Positions 1-7,607 of a DNA stretch of 17,610 nt are shown here, piece by piece (within the stretch, counting starts at the first letter, position 1; the number at the start of each line of letters is the position of its first letter). The position numbers were made by a program, and so were the translations under genes. This DNA comes from Zavarzinia sp. (lineage in GTDB: Bacteria; Pseudomonadota; Alphaproteobacteria; Zavarziniales; Zavarziniaceae), in the NCBI GenBank assembly GCA_028694545.1, contig JAQVKV010000002.1, forward strand, positions 1 through 17,610, written 5' to 3'. The notes beneath the pieces are model-generated. The model ran no database searches and was not told the origin of the DNA. It saw only the letters and a program-made list of their open reading frames with translations.

Positions 1-1400
1 AGCAGCAGCTTCGACTTCGGTGTGGCGATGAAGGTGTCGCGCGCGGCGGCGATCACGGCGGCGGGCAGCGCGATCTGCTGCATGCGCTCGCGCAGGTAGT
101 GATACTCGATCTCGGCTTGAAGGTAGAACACGCGCAGCGGCCGGGGCGGCGTGAAGCCCAGGATCGGCACGCCCGCCGCCATATGCACGAGCCAGCAGAT
201 CAGGAAGTCGCTCTTGCCGACCTTGGGCGCGCCGCCCAGCACGAGGAGCCCGCCCGGGGTCAGCACGCGCGGCCCGATGATGTCCTCGGGCATCGGACTG
301 GTGTCGTCGAGGAGCGCGCCAAGACTGAAGGTCGGCAATGGGCTGGCTGGGGCGTCGATGTGGGCCACGCGCAGGAGCGGCGGGCCGTTGCGCTTCACAT
401 GCAGCGCCCAGAGCCGTTCGGACTCGGCCATCAGCCGATCGAGCGGCCAGGACGGACGCAGCATGGCGGCGTTGTAGCCGCAGATCGCCTCCCAGCCCTC
501 GAACGGGTCGAGGCGGCCTTCGTGGACGAGGCGGATGTAATGACCGATGGCGGCGCTGGCGCCCTGAAACCGGGACCAGTCGTCGACCGCGCCCTCCCGC
601 ACCGGCGTGGTGAGCACCGCGTCGATGCCGGGCTTCGCGGTCGGCGCGGCGACGTCGCTGGCGAAGCCTACGCCGGGCAGCGGCGGCATCTCGGCGACCT
701 TTTCGGCGAAATCCGCAAGATCCACCTCGACGTCGCGATGTTCGCGGATCTGCACGAGGCGTTGATGGCCGTGCTTGTGATAGACGGTGCCCGGCACCCG
801 GATCGGCTGGTGCGCGGAGCGGAAATGCGTGTCGCCGCCGACCTTCACGGCGATCTCGCCCCGCAGGCGGCAGAGGGTGGCCAGATCCTCACCTTCGACA
901 GGTTCGGTCAGTTTCCACCAGACATGGAGCTTGGCCGCACCCTCGGGCGTCCGCCCGCCGCTTTCGATGATCAGCGAGGGCGGGCCCAGATGGCGGGTGA
1001 CATGGTCCAGCTTGGCCGGGATGTCGCCCGCGTCGAGATCGACGACGATGGCCTGCATCTGCAGCACATCGGCGGCGCGGGCCTGGCCTTGCTCCTCGAC
1101 CGTGCCGGGGATGACATAGACGGCGGCGCCCTCGCGGTTCGCCCACGCGGCGAAGGTCGCGAGCTTGCCGGGCGCGGTGTCTTCGGCCGGGATCCAGATG
1201 TTGTGCGGCTTGCCGTCCCGGCCCTGACCCTTGTCGACGAAGCCGCGGAGCGGGATCAGCCCCTCGCACCAGCTGAACACGGTGTCGAGGAAGAGGGCTA
1301 TCTGCTCGGGGTCGGGATCGCAGCCGAACGGATTCTCGGACGGCGGCCCGTCGTTGAAGTCCATCCACGGGTTGAAGTGCAGGATGCCGTCGTCGCTCAT
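1..1400 (-). CDS. Primase-like/RepA-like helicase fusion, phage replication ATPase (partial, C-terminus outside window)
   Basis: The reading frame is open from the ATG at 1400 to the left edge, giving about 466 residues; the C-terminus is missing. Residues about 90-230 look like a RepB-family (archaeo-eukaryotic type) primase domain: an acidic DLD at 121-123, a histidine in LHVWWKL near 159, and RVPGT at 201-205. A second domain begins near residue 370, with a Walker A motif GGAPKVGKS at about 389-397, as in RepA/RSF1010-like hexameric helicases (AAA_25). Known proteins of this layout prime and unwind DNA in phage and plasmid replication. The start codon overlaps the stop of the upstream nuclease gene (ATGA), so translation is probably coupled; there is only a weak GGGGGC in place of a ribosome site. 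The assignment to a primase is from motifs only; the ATPase part is firmer. Confidence 0.82.
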   Translation of the reverse strand, partial: MSDDGILHFNPWMDFNDGPPSENPFGCDPDPEQIALFLDTVFSWCEGLIPLRGFVDKGQGRDGKPHNIWIPAEDTAPGKLATFAAWANREGAAVYVIPGTVEEQGQARAADVLQMQAIVVDLDAGDIPAKLDHVTRHLGPPSLIIESGGRTPEGAAKLHVWWKLTEPVEGEDLATLCRLRGEIAVKVGGDTHFRSAHQPIRVPGTVYHKHGHQRLVQIREHRDVEVDLADFAEKVAEMPPLPGVGFASDVAAPTAKPGIDAVLTTPVREGAVDDWSRFQGASAAIGHYIRLVHEGRLDPFEGWEAICGYNAAMLRPSWPLDRLMAESERLWALHVKRNGPPLLRVAHIDAPASPLPTFSLGALLDDTSPMPEDIIGPRVLTPGGLLVLGGAPKVGKSDFLICWLVHMAAGVPILGFTPPRPLRVFYLQAEIEYHYLRERMQQIALPAAVIAAARDTFIATPKSKLL

Positions 1401-2164
1401 GCCGGCAGCCCCCAGCAGCGCTCGGACCACGGGCAGAAGCGGCATTCGAAGAAGTCGGGCGTGGTGGCGACGCGCGGCAGCAACTCGCCTGCGTCGGTCG
1501 CCTGCAGGATCCGCACGCCGCGATCCGACATGCGCTGCGCGAGATCGGCGTCGAAAGGCACCAGTTCGTGGTGCATCTCCGCCGTGTCCTTGTTGATCGC
1601 AGTGAAGAGCGCGGGCGCGGCGCTGATGCCGGGCACGCTGGTTTCCATGTAGGCCTGATAGACCGCGATCTGGGCGGCGTAGACTGGCTTGGATTTCGTC
1701 ACGCCGTCCTTGACGCAGGCGCGCCAGTTCTTGGCGTTCATGGTCTTGCATTCCCAGAGCGCGGGAACGGCCAGGCCGAAGCCTTCAGGCCCTGCGGCGA
1801 TGATGCCGTCGACATGGCCACGGATGCGCCCGCCCGCGACGGAAAAGCCGAACTGGCCGCCATCGGGCCGGTTGCCCTTGCGGGTGTAGAGGTCGAACCC
1901 GGCGCCGCGCAGCCAGGCGACGGCCAGATCCTCGAGCGCATGGCCGATCGCGAAGATGCGCAGCGACTGGCCGCTGAAGTCCTGGCCCTCATCCTTCGGC
2001 GTCGCCGTGAACTCGAACTGCAGGGCACGCTCGCAGGCATGGCCGAGGCGCGAGCCGCCCAGATAGTCGCGGGGCGGCCGCATAGCCTGATCGGCGGTGA
2101 GCGTCCGGTCGACGGCGGCGTTGACCCGGTCGGCGAAGCTGGGGCGGCGGTTATAGTCCAGCAT
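1397..2164 (-). CDS. PD-(D/E)XK nuclease, Cas4/RecB-like, with four putative Fe-S cysteines
   Basis: A 255-residue protein that fits the Cas4/RecB-like exonuclease family. The nuclease core is visible as GHVDG (Asp119), ECK (Glu138 to Lys140) and QIAVYQAY (165-172). Cys44 and the C-terminal Cys241, Cys244 and Cys250 have the spacing of the iron-sulfur cluster cysteines in Cas4 and AddB. Such phage proteins are thought to process DNA ends during recombination or replication. I chose the ATG at 2164 because AAGGAGG precedes it at proper spacing; a longer frame up to 2242 has an unlikely arginine/serine-rich N-terminus. It overlaps the HNH gene upstream by 14 bases and the primase-helicase downstream by 4. 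No CRISPR array or cas1/cas2 is nearby, so this is a phage nuclease and not an adaptation gene. Confidence 0.88.
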   Translation of the reverse strand: MLDYNRRPSFADRVNAAVDRTLTADQAMRPPRDYLGGSRLGHACERALQFEFTATPKDEGQDFSGQSLRIFAIGHALEDLAVAWLRGAGFDLYTRKGNRPDGGQFGFSVAGGRIRGHVDGIIAAGPEGFGLAVPALWECKTMNAKNWRACVKDGVTKSKPVYAAQIAVYQAYMETSVPGISAAPALFTAINKDTAEMHHELVPFDADLAQRMSDRGVRILQATDAGELLPRVATTPDFFECRFCPWSERCWGLPA

Positions 2165-2549
2165 GCTGGCCTCCTTCGTAGCTGCGGTGGGCGAGCCCGT
2201 GGCAGGTCGAGCAGAGCCATTCGACCGAGAGCGGCGCGTCATAGTCGTGGTGATGCGCTTCGAGGTCGGTCACGCAGCCACATCGCTGACACCAGACCGG
2301 CACGATGATCCGGCAGGCATTGACGGCGCTCCTGACGATGCTGTGCGCCTTGTTCTTTTCAGCGTGACGCAGCCGATAGCGGCGCTGCGCCTCCCGATGT
2401 TTTTCGGGATTGCGGAAGTTCTGCGCATAGGCGCGCTGGTATTCCCGGCGGCAATCCCGGCACCAAGCCTGTAGGCCATCGGGGCTCCGGCGCCGCACGC
2501 CAAACTCCACCGCCGGCTTCTTTTCGCTGCATTTGCTGCACGTTTTCAT
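2151..2549 (-). CDS. HNH-type zinc-binding protein, putative phage endonuclease
   Basis: A 132-residue, very basic protein with two cysteine clusters. The first is Cys4/Cys7 with Cys30/Cys33, a zinc finger often found at the N-terminus of small phage HNH proteins. The second is Cys87/Cys90 followed by a histidine run at 99-101 and then Cys113/Cys116 and His121, which matches the zinc-stabilised HNH (beta-beta-alpha metal) fold. A linker rich in Arg, Lys and Glu joins them. Homing-like or DNA-processing endonuclease activity is inferred from the family. The ATG at 2549 is preceded by GGAGGT, and it overlaps the upstream stop codon by one base (TGATG). Whether it cuts DNA or only binds it cannot be told from the sequence. 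Confidence 0.78.
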   Translation of the reverse strand: MKTCSKCSEKKPAVEFGVRRRSPDGLQAWCRDCRREYQRAYAQNFRNPEKHREAQRRYRLRHAEKNKAHSIVRSAVNACRIIVPVWCQRCGCVTDLEAHHHDYDAPLSVEWLCSTCHGLAHRSYEGGQHAGL

Positions 2550-2959
2550 CAGAACGGTACCTCCGGCGTCTGCGCCCGGGCGATGTCAGACATGGCCTCG
2601 CGGAAGCCCTCGACGGCTTCCTCGATCAGCGCGCGCACCTGCGCCTCGGTCAGTCCGCCGAGCGGGGTGGCCCAGCCGATCTCGTCCATCAGCAGCGCCA
2701 TGCGCTTCATGGTGGCGGTGATCGCGGCGCGCTCTTCCTCGGTGAGGTCAACCATGGCGAAACGCTCCCTGGCCAAGCGCGTCCAGAAGGACTGGCAGGG
2801 CATCGAGCAGAACCAGACCGAGGGCCGGGGTCGCTTCGACCGGTGCGGATCGAACCAGCCAAAACCACGGGTGGGTTGCCGGCAGACAGCACAGAGCGTT
2901 CCACGCGGATGCCAGAGCCGCCGCCGGTCCTCGGCCGTGAGCGGGATGGACGTGGTCAT
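2549..2959 (-). CDS. CxxC zinc-binding protein, DUF6511-like
   Basis: A 136-residue protein of unknown function. Near the N-terminus it has Cys23/Cys26, then GFGWFDP, then Cys51 and Cys55 in FCSMPCQ, which together make a likely zinc-binding unit and resemble the DUF6511 family seen in alphaproteobacterial prophages. This family match is from memory of its pattern and not from a search. The C-terminal half is predicted to be helical and acidic, rich in Glu and Ala. The gene starts 3 bases after the helicase stop, with GGAGGG inside the helicase end as ribosome site, and its stop overlaps the HNH start. The tight coupling suggests a role next to the helicase, but none is shown. Confidence 0.75.
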   Translation of the reverse strand: MTTSIPLTAEDRRRLWHPRGTLCAVCRQPTRGFGWFDPHRSKRPRPSVWFCSMPCQSFWTRLARERFAMVDLTEEERAAITATMKRMALLMDEIGWATPLGGLTEAQVRALIEEAVEGFREAMSDIARAQTPEVPF

Positions 2960-2962
2960 GAG

Positions 2963-4657
2963 TCATGCCGCCCTCCGTTCGGGAGTGGCCGCCGCGTCGA
3001 TCAGTTGGCGGATGGCGCGCTTGTTGAAGCCGAAGGTCATCAGCGCCGAGGCGCGGTAGCGCGTCAGGCCGAAGTCATGGCGGCACTCGGGCGGCAGGTA
3101 CTGCAGCTGCTTTTCGGTCGGCGGCTGGCGCAGCCAGGAACGGGTCTTGAAGGCGCTCTCGTCGGTCTCGTGCGTGTTCAGCCAGTCGTCGGCCTGCGCG
3201 AGGCAGACGGTGCGCTCGCCCACACCCAGCAGATGCGGGCGTTCGCCTTTGGCCCCGCCGATGGCATACCAGACCCCGTCCAGCCAGAAGATGCCGCCCC
3301 AGGCCGCGAAGCCCGTGGCCATCAGCGCGTCATCCGTGCCGTAGAGGTCGACCCATGCGAAGCTGGACCGCTTCAGCAGGTCGATCTCGGTCATCATGAA
3401 GCCCGAGAGCGGCGCGGCGGCCCCGCCTTCGCCCGCATCCAGCTCCTCGCGGGGGAACGCCTCACCGCAGAGCGGGCATTCGGTGGCGGCCAGGGGAATC
3501 TCCGCCTCGCAGGCAGGACAGGTCTTCGTCGGCGCTTCGCCGGTTTCGGTCTTGCCGTCGAGATCGACATCCTGTTCCAGCGTGCCGTGGATCAGGCTCG
3601 AGGTACCAAAATCCAGCACGACGCAGTCGGTCTTGACGATGCCGGGGTGTTCCTCGGGATCGACGGTGCGCAGGCCGCGCCCGACCATCTGGATCATGGT
3701 GGACTTGTAGGAGCTGGGGCGCAGCAGCACGACGCAGGAGGTGGGCGGGTGGTCCCAGCCCTCGGTCAGCACCGCCACGTTGACCACGACGCGAATGTCG
3801 CCCGCCGCGTAGTCGGCGAGGATGGCCTTGCGGGTCTCGGCCGCCAGGTCGCCATGGATCAGCGCGGCGGAAACGCCCGCCGCCCTGAAGGCGTCGGTGA
3901 CGTGCTCGGCATGGGCGACGGTGGAGCAGAACGCCACGGTCTGCCGTCCTTCGGACCCCGCCTTTTCCTTCCAGTGGCGGATCACCTCGTCGGTGACGGG
4001 GGCGCGGTCCATGATGCCCGCCACCTCCGCCATGTCGAAATCCGACATGGTCTTGCGGACCGAGCGCAGTTCGTCCTGCACGCCCACGTCGATGACGAAG
4101 GTGCGGGGCGGCACGAGATGGCCCGAGGCGATCAACTCGCCCAGCCGCACCTGATCGGCCACGTTGTCGAAGACCTCGCGCAGGCCCTTCCTGTCGCCAC
4201 GGTTCGGCGTCGCCGTAACCCCGAAGATGCGGGCGTCGGGATTGGCCCCGCGCACGCGGTCGATGATGCGGCGATAGCTGTCGGCGACGGCATGGTGCGC
4301 CTCATCCACGACCAGCAGGTCGAGACACGGCATGTCGGCGAGGTTCGAAGCCCGCGCCAGCGTCGGCACCATGGCGAAGGCGACCTGACCGCCCCAGGAC
4401 TTCTCCGTGGCGTCGATGACCGAAGTGGCGACGCCCGGCACCACGCGCTGGAATTTGGCGCGGTTCTGGGCGGTCAGCTCATCGCGATGGGCCAGCACGC
4501 AAGCCTTGGCGCCGTCGCCGATCATCTCGCCGGTGACCGCCGAGAGCATGATCGTCTTGCCCGCGCCAGTGGGCGCCACGCCCAGCGTGTTGCCGCGGGA
4601 AGCGAGCGCAGCAACGCTGCGCTCGACGAAGGTCTTCTGGCGGGGGCGCAGGCGCAT
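2963..4657 (-). CDS. SF2 DEAD/DEAH-box helicase with C-terminal zinc ribbon
   Basis: A 564-residue superfamily 2 helicase. Motif I is APTGAGKT (28-35), motif II is DEAH (118-121), motif III is TAT (148-150), and motif VI is QMVGRGLR (323-330), so both RecA-like halves are complete. After the motor comes a probable zinc ribbon with Cys380/Cys383 and Cys394/Cys397, then about 165 residues that I do not recognise. Relatives in phages unwind DNA or remodel forks during replication and recombination; the substrate is not evident here. GGAGAC lies 6 bases before the ATG. The gene follows the unknown conserved protein by 13 bases. No nuclease domain is visible, which sets it apart from the HsdR in this window. 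Confidence 0.92.
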   Translation of the reverse strand: MRLRPRQKTFVERSVAALASRGNTLGVAPTGAGKTIMLSAVTGEMIGDGAKACVLAHRDELTAQNRAKFQRVVPGVATSVIDATEKSWGGQVAFAMVPTLARASNLADMPCLDLLVVDEAHHAVADSYRRIIDRVRGANPDARIFGVTATPNRGDRKGLREVFDNVADQVRLGELIASGHLVPPRTFVIDVGVQDELRSVRKTMSDFDMAEVAGIMDRAPVTDEVIRHWKEKAGSEGRQTVAFCSTVAHAEHVTDAFRAAGVSAALIHGDLAAETRKAILADYAAGDIRVVVNVAVLTEGWDHPPTSCVVLLRPSSYKSTMIQMVGRGLRTVDPEEHPGIVKTDCVVLDFGTSSLIHGTLEQDVDLDGKTETGEAPTKTCPACEAEIPLAATECPLCGEAFPREELDAGEGGAAAPLSGFMMTEIDLLKRSSFAWVDLYGTDDALMATGFAAWGGIFWLDGVWYAIGGAKGERPHLLGVGERTVCLAQADDWLNTHETDESAFKTRSWLRQPPTEKQLQYLPPECRHDFGLTRYRASALMTFGFNKRAIRQLIDAAATPERRAA

Positions 4658-4670
4658 GGCCGGTCTCCGC

Positions 4671-5294
4671 TTACTGCGCCCAGCTCGGCCGACCGGCGTT
4701 ACCGGGGGCGGACGCGGGCTGGCTGGGCTGGGTGGCCGTGGCGGACTGCTGCGGGGCGTGGCCCTGCGCCGGGGCGGCGGCGAACTGCGGCGCGACCGTG
4801 CCCATCAGCGCGGCGTAGTCGCGATGGTCGGGCGTGACGGCAGCGCGGATCTCGTTCTTGTCCTCGCCGTTGGTGTCGGTGCCGATGTCGATGCGGGCGA
4901 CGAACTCGACGCCGTCGAGATCGCCGAACCCGTTGATGCGGCGGCGGGCCTGCGCCTCGGGCGAGTTGTCCTTGTCCGACACGCCGCGCGCGGAGTTGAG
5001 GATGCCGCGGATCAGGCCGCGCCCCATGTTCGCCCAGTCCGGGCCCTTAGGGCTGTAGAGGCCGATCAGCGACCAGACCTTGCGGCGGGCATAGGCCCCC
5101 TCGAGCACCGTGTATTCGGCGTCGAGATAGACGGCGCCAGTGGCAGCGCGGCGCGCCCAGCCGCCTGTCCAGCCCTGCGAGGGGTCGTCGAAGCCGCCCG
5201 GGCGGAGCGTCAGGCGCACCTTGGCAAGCGTGCCTTTCGGGATGACGTTGGTGTTCGATTGCGCGGAGTTGAAGTCGTTCCAGGGTCCGGACAT
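4671..5294 (-). CDS. Conserved phage protein of unknown function upstream of helicase
   Basis: A 207-residue protein that I recognise only as a recurrent neighbour of such helicases in alphaproteobacterial phage regions. Residues 1-150 appear folded, with many aromatic and glycine residues and a stretch typical of a beta-rich domain. The last 50 or so residues are low-complexity Ala/Gln/Pro/Ser, ending in PSWAQ. A compact domain with a disordered tail recalls single-stranded DNA-binding proteins, but I see no diagnostic motif, so that is only a guess. I chose the ATG at 5294 because AAAGGAG precedes it; the frame extends to 5354 but that part is the leader repeat described separately. The preceding 101-base gap holds that leader. 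Confidence 0.8.
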   Translation of the reverse strand: MSGPWNDFNSAQSNTNVIPKGTLAKVRLTLRPGGFDDPSQGWTGGWARRAATGAVYLDAEYTVLEGAYARRKVWSLIGLYSPKGPDWANMGRGLIRGILNSARGVSDKDNSPEAQARRRINGFGDLDGVEFVARIDIGTDTNGEDKNEIRAAVTPDHRDYAALMGTVAPQFAAAPAQGHAPQQSATATQPSQPASAPGNAGRPSWAQ

Positions 5295-5380
5295 TGCGCG
5301 GCTCCTTTCAGTTGGAGGATGGGACGCGCAGCGGCGTCGATGGGGAAAAGCCACCCCGGCGACCGGATCGGGACACCGGG
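5292..5380 (-). repeat. Conserved leader, copy A
   Basis: On the minus strand this gap before the 207-residue protein reads much like the gap before the 64-residue protein at 6798-6890. Shared blocks include GTCCCGATCCGGTC, GGTGGCTTTTCCC and CTCCAAC-GAAAG, in the same order and at nearly the same spacing, ending at the start codon. Copy A keeps a full AAAGGAG ribosome site. The function is unknown: it may hold a promoter, an attenuator or a protein-binding site. Confidence 0.7.
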
Positions 5381-5395
5381 AGTCGCAGGAGGCGA

Positions 5396-6271
5396 TCAGC
5401 CATGGCCGGGCTCCTGCACGGGGGCGGGATCGGCCGGGGTCACCAGCGGCCAGGACAGGCGTTCGGAGGCAGGCGCCGCGGGACGCTGGATCTTCTCCAT
5501 CAGCCGGCCGAGATGCGGGGCCTCGACCATGTCGAGGCGACCGGAGCGGTCCTTGGCCGGAAAGCCCCAGGGGTTCAGCGTCTGGCAGACGAAGCCGCGC
5601 TGCGGCTGGCCGCCGGGGTCCGGGATGTCGGCCATGGTGATGACCTGGTCGACGATACCCGGCAGCTCGAGCCCGGTCTTCGAGCCGTCGATCTGCGGCT
5701 GGAAGACCTTGCGATTAAAGTCGTCGAGCTTCTCGTCGAGGATGCCGACGAACCAGACATGCTTGCCGCGCGTGTGCTGCAGGTGGGTGAGCCAGGCGAT
5801 CATCTCGCGGCCATGCAGCCCATAGGCGCCGCGGATGTCCGGCTTGCCGGTCTTCTCCGAAAGCGCCTCGGGCTGGCCGCGGCACCACTGGAAGCAGAGA
5901 CGGCCGGCCACGGTGATCGAGTCGATGAAGATGGTCTCGTACTTCCCAATCACCGCCGGATCGCCGTAGCGCCCACACACCTCGTCGAAATGCGCCTGGC
6001 TGTAGGGCTGGTCCTCGCGCAGCGCCGGGTTCGGCCCGCCGATGAACACCGCGAAATCGCGACACTCTTTCCAGGTGCGGGGCCGGAGCGCGTCGATCTC
6101 CAGCCCCTCGACCGCCAGATCGCCAGCTTCGAGATCAAGGAAGAGCGTGGTCGCGGCGTTCAGCGTCCAGAGCAGGCTGGTCTTGCCGATGCCGGACCGG
6201 CCGAAGATGACGCCCTTGATCCCCTTGCGCTGCGCGAGCCGTTCGTCGGCGCCGATGATGGGAAGGGCCAT
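5396..6271 (-). CDS. Phage nucleotide-binding protein, AAA/RecA-like ATPase
   Basis: A 291-residue ATP-binding protein. It has a Walker A motif GRSGIGKT at 24-31 and a likely Walker B, TIFIDS, around 113-118 (Asp117), within a single RecA-like domain. This pattern matches the AAA_24 phage nucleotide-binding group, which often lies beside helicases and single-strand annealing genes; its partner is unknown. The ATG at 6271 was chosen because AAGGAGG precedes it and it overlaps the upstream stop by one base (TGATG); the open frame continues to 6325 but with an arginine-rich, non-native-looking N-terminus. A 101-base gap containing leader copy A follows. Recombination mediator or DNA-loading roles are inference. 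Confidence 0.85.
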   Translation of the reverse strand: MALPIIGADERLAQRKGIKGVIFGRSGIGKTSLLWTLNAATTLFLDLEAGDLAVEGLEIDALRPRTWKECRDFAVFIGGPNPALREDQPYSQAHFDEVCGRYGDPAVIGKYETIFIDSITVAGRLCFQWCRGQPEALSEKTGKPDIRGAYGLHGREMIAWLTHLQHTRGKHVWFVGILDEKLDDFNRKVFQPQIDGSKTGLELPGIVDQVITMADIPDPGGQPQRGFVCQTLNPWGFPAKDRSGRLDMVEAPHLGRLMEKIQRPAAPASERLSWPLVTPADPAPVQEPGHG

Positions 6272-6567
6272 CACTGGCCCTCCTTCTTCATCACCGCCGC
6301 GGCGGCGCGATCTGCGCCGATGCACCCCGCCTCGCGGGCGAGCTTGTAGAGCCGCTTCAGCGCGTCGGCGCGGCGGTAGGCGGCCGAGCTCTCGCGCTCA
6401 GCCTCCACGATCGCGAAGGCGATCTCGTCGACACTCGCCTCGACGACCGGCCGCGGTTCGCGCGGCTCGTCACCGGGGCGCTGCGGGAGGGCGATGGTTT
6501 CGGGGAGGTCTTCGAGGGCGTAGCTCGCCTTGCGAAGACGGGTGATGTCGTCCGGCTGGTCCGGCAT
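6271..6567 (-). CDS. Small helical protein of unknown function
   Basis: A 98-residue protein that I do not recognise. Its C-terminal half, around residues 50-90, is rich in Ala, Glu, Arg and Leu and should form one or two long helices; no cysteine cluster or catalytic motif is seen. I prefer the ATG at 6567 because GGAG lies 7 bases before it. An alternative ATG at 6606 overlaps the upstream stop as TGATG and would add 13 residues, but these use codons (TCA, AGA, AAA) unlike the rest of the operon and include the ribosome site itself. The stop overlaps the ATPase start, so the two are probably translated together. Confidence 0.65.
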   Translation of the reverse strand: MPDQPDDITRLRKASYALEDLPETIALPQRPGDEPREPRPVVEASVDEIAFAIVEAERESSAAYRRADALKRLYKLAREAGCIGADRAAAAVMKKEGQ

Positions 6568-6605
6568 GGCTTTTCTCCGTGAGATGAGGTGATCGAGGAG
6601 GCCCA

Positions 6606-6800
6606 TCACGCGGCCTCGCGGACGTCGGGCGCGGGCTCGGCGACGTAGATCGCCAGCAGCGGCGTCCCGTCGGCATGTGCGCCGGCGTCCTCGATCTGAT
6701 AGTTGCGGTTGGGCTCGCAGACCTCGGTCAGCTCCCAGCGGCGATAGAGCCCCGGAAGACGCCTGAAATCCTCGAGCGACAGATCGGCAGTGCGGTTCAT
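6606..6800 (-). CDS. Small protein of unknown function (64 aa)
   Basis: A 64-residue acidic protein, not recognised. The sequence contains YRRWELTEV and a short NYQIEDAGA stretch, without clear motifs. It follows leader copy B, and its ribosome site is weak (GAAAGCAG, with a G to C change against the GGAG of copy A). That makes its translation less certain, but the stop-start overlap with the region downstream and GC-rich third positions support it as a real gene. Confidence 0.55.
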   Translation of the reverse strand: MNRTADLSLEDFRRLPGLYRRWELTEVCEPNRNYQIEDAGAHADGTPLLAIYVAEPAPDVREAA

Positions 6801-6890
6801 GCGTGTCTGCTTTCGGTTGGAGGGAAGGCGCTCGGGGCGCTCGAATGGGAAAAGCCACCCGAGGGACCGGATCGGGACATCGGTTCAGGG
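6798..6890 (-). repeat. Conserved leader, copy B
   Basis: Diverged second copy of the leader at 5292-5380, with the same block order on the minus strand. It begins at the stop codon of the sigma-like gene and runs to the ATG of the 64-residue protein. Copy B differs mostly between GGTGGCTTTTCCC and the CTCCAAC block, and its ribosome site is degraded to GCAG. Confidence 0.7.
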
Positions 6891-7607
6891 GATTTCCTCG
6901 AGAGCGTCGTGCAGCCGGCGCATGGCGCGCTGGTACCGCTTGCGGGCGGCCGCCTCGGTCAGCCCCAGTTCGACCGTGACCTCGGCCTGGGAGAAGCCCT
7001 CGACCGCCACACGGATCACCAGCAGGGCATCGTCGCCGAGCAGCTTCCGCACGGCGCCGTTCAGGCGCGCATACCCGTCCGCGCCGATCCCGCTGTCGCC
7101 GCTGTCCGCCACCTCGTCGGGATCGGCGCCGCTGGCGAGATGTTCGCGCGCCGTGTCACGCTGGCGCACGCGGATCATGTCGCGCTCGACATTGCGCAGG
7201 ACCGTGGCCGCGATCCAGTTGACGCGCCCGAGGTCGAGGCTGCGGACCGCCTCGGTGGTGCGCGCCAGCACGTCGGACGCGATCTCGTCGGCGGTGCCGA
7301 TCCTGCGCCAGATCGACCGGCGGCGGATGGCGTCGAGGCCGGGCCAGAGTGCCAGCAACAGCAGCGTCAGGGCGCAGTCGGACGCGGGCCCGTCGCCCTG
7401 CGCCGCCCCGACCAGCGCAGAGAGGATCACGTTCTTCCGGGCCGGATCGCCGGGGGTGCGGTGCAGCCCGTCCAGCAGGGTCGCTGGATCCCGGAACGGT
7501 GCGAGGGCGGCCTGCGCACGCCTGACGGCGTCGAAACTGCGCTGGAAGTGAAGGTTGGAGGAAGATTGCATGAGGTGATCACGGATCTCGTGCCACGCGA
7601 AGGACAT
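6885..7607 (-). CDS. Sigma-70-like factor / region 4 HTH protein of phage operon
   Basis: A 240-residue protein whose last 39 residues (202-240) match sigma region 4 of the ECF type: FSQAEVTVELGLTEAAARKR forms a helix-turn-helix, followed by a basic YQRAMRRLHDAL helix. The middle part, residues about 100-165 (ADEIASDVLART, VNWIAATVLRNVERDMIR), resembles region 2 of sigma factors in its aromatic and basic pattern. It could thus direct RNA polymerase to phage promoters, or it could be a related transcription activator; a sigma role is inference. A 10-bp hairpin immediately precedes the ATG at 7607, and no ordinary ribosome site is at the usual spacing. A second in-frame ATG at 7571 also lacks one, so the start is uncertain. 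Confidence 0.75.
   Translation of the reverse strand: MSFAWHEIRDHLMQSSSNLHFQRSFDAVRRAQAALAPFRDPATLLDGLHRTPGDPARKNVILSALVGAAQGDGPASDCALTLLLLALWPGLDAIRRRSIWRRIGTADEIASDVLARTTEAVRSLDLGRVNWIAATVLRNVERDMIRVRQRDTAREHLASGADPDEVADSGDSGIGADGYARLNGAVRKLLGDDALLVIRVAVEGFSQAEVTVELGLTEAAARKRYQRAMRRLHDALEEIP

Noticed and set aside
99..1652. Long plus-strand open frame of about 517 codons
   Set aside because: It is the shadow of the minus-strand primase-helicase and nuclease genes, which have clear motifs; its own protein is low-complexity Arg/Ala/Gly.
1397..2164. CRISPR adaptation module suggested by the Cas4-like protein
   Set aside because: No repeats, cas1, cas2 or effector genes are in the window; the neighbours are phage replication genes.
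2843..4837. Plus-strand open frame of 664 codons
   Set aside because: Antisense to the SF2 helicase, whose motifs are complete; high GC removes stop codons by chance.
4407..6349. Plus-strand open frames of 472 and 351 codons
   Set aside because: Antisense to the 207-residue protein and the AAA ATPase; no motifs and no ribosome sites.
6568..6606. Upstream ATG at 6606 for the 98-residue protein
   Set aside because: The extra codons are unlike the operon's usage and contain the ribosome site of the ATG at 6567; kept only as an alternative.
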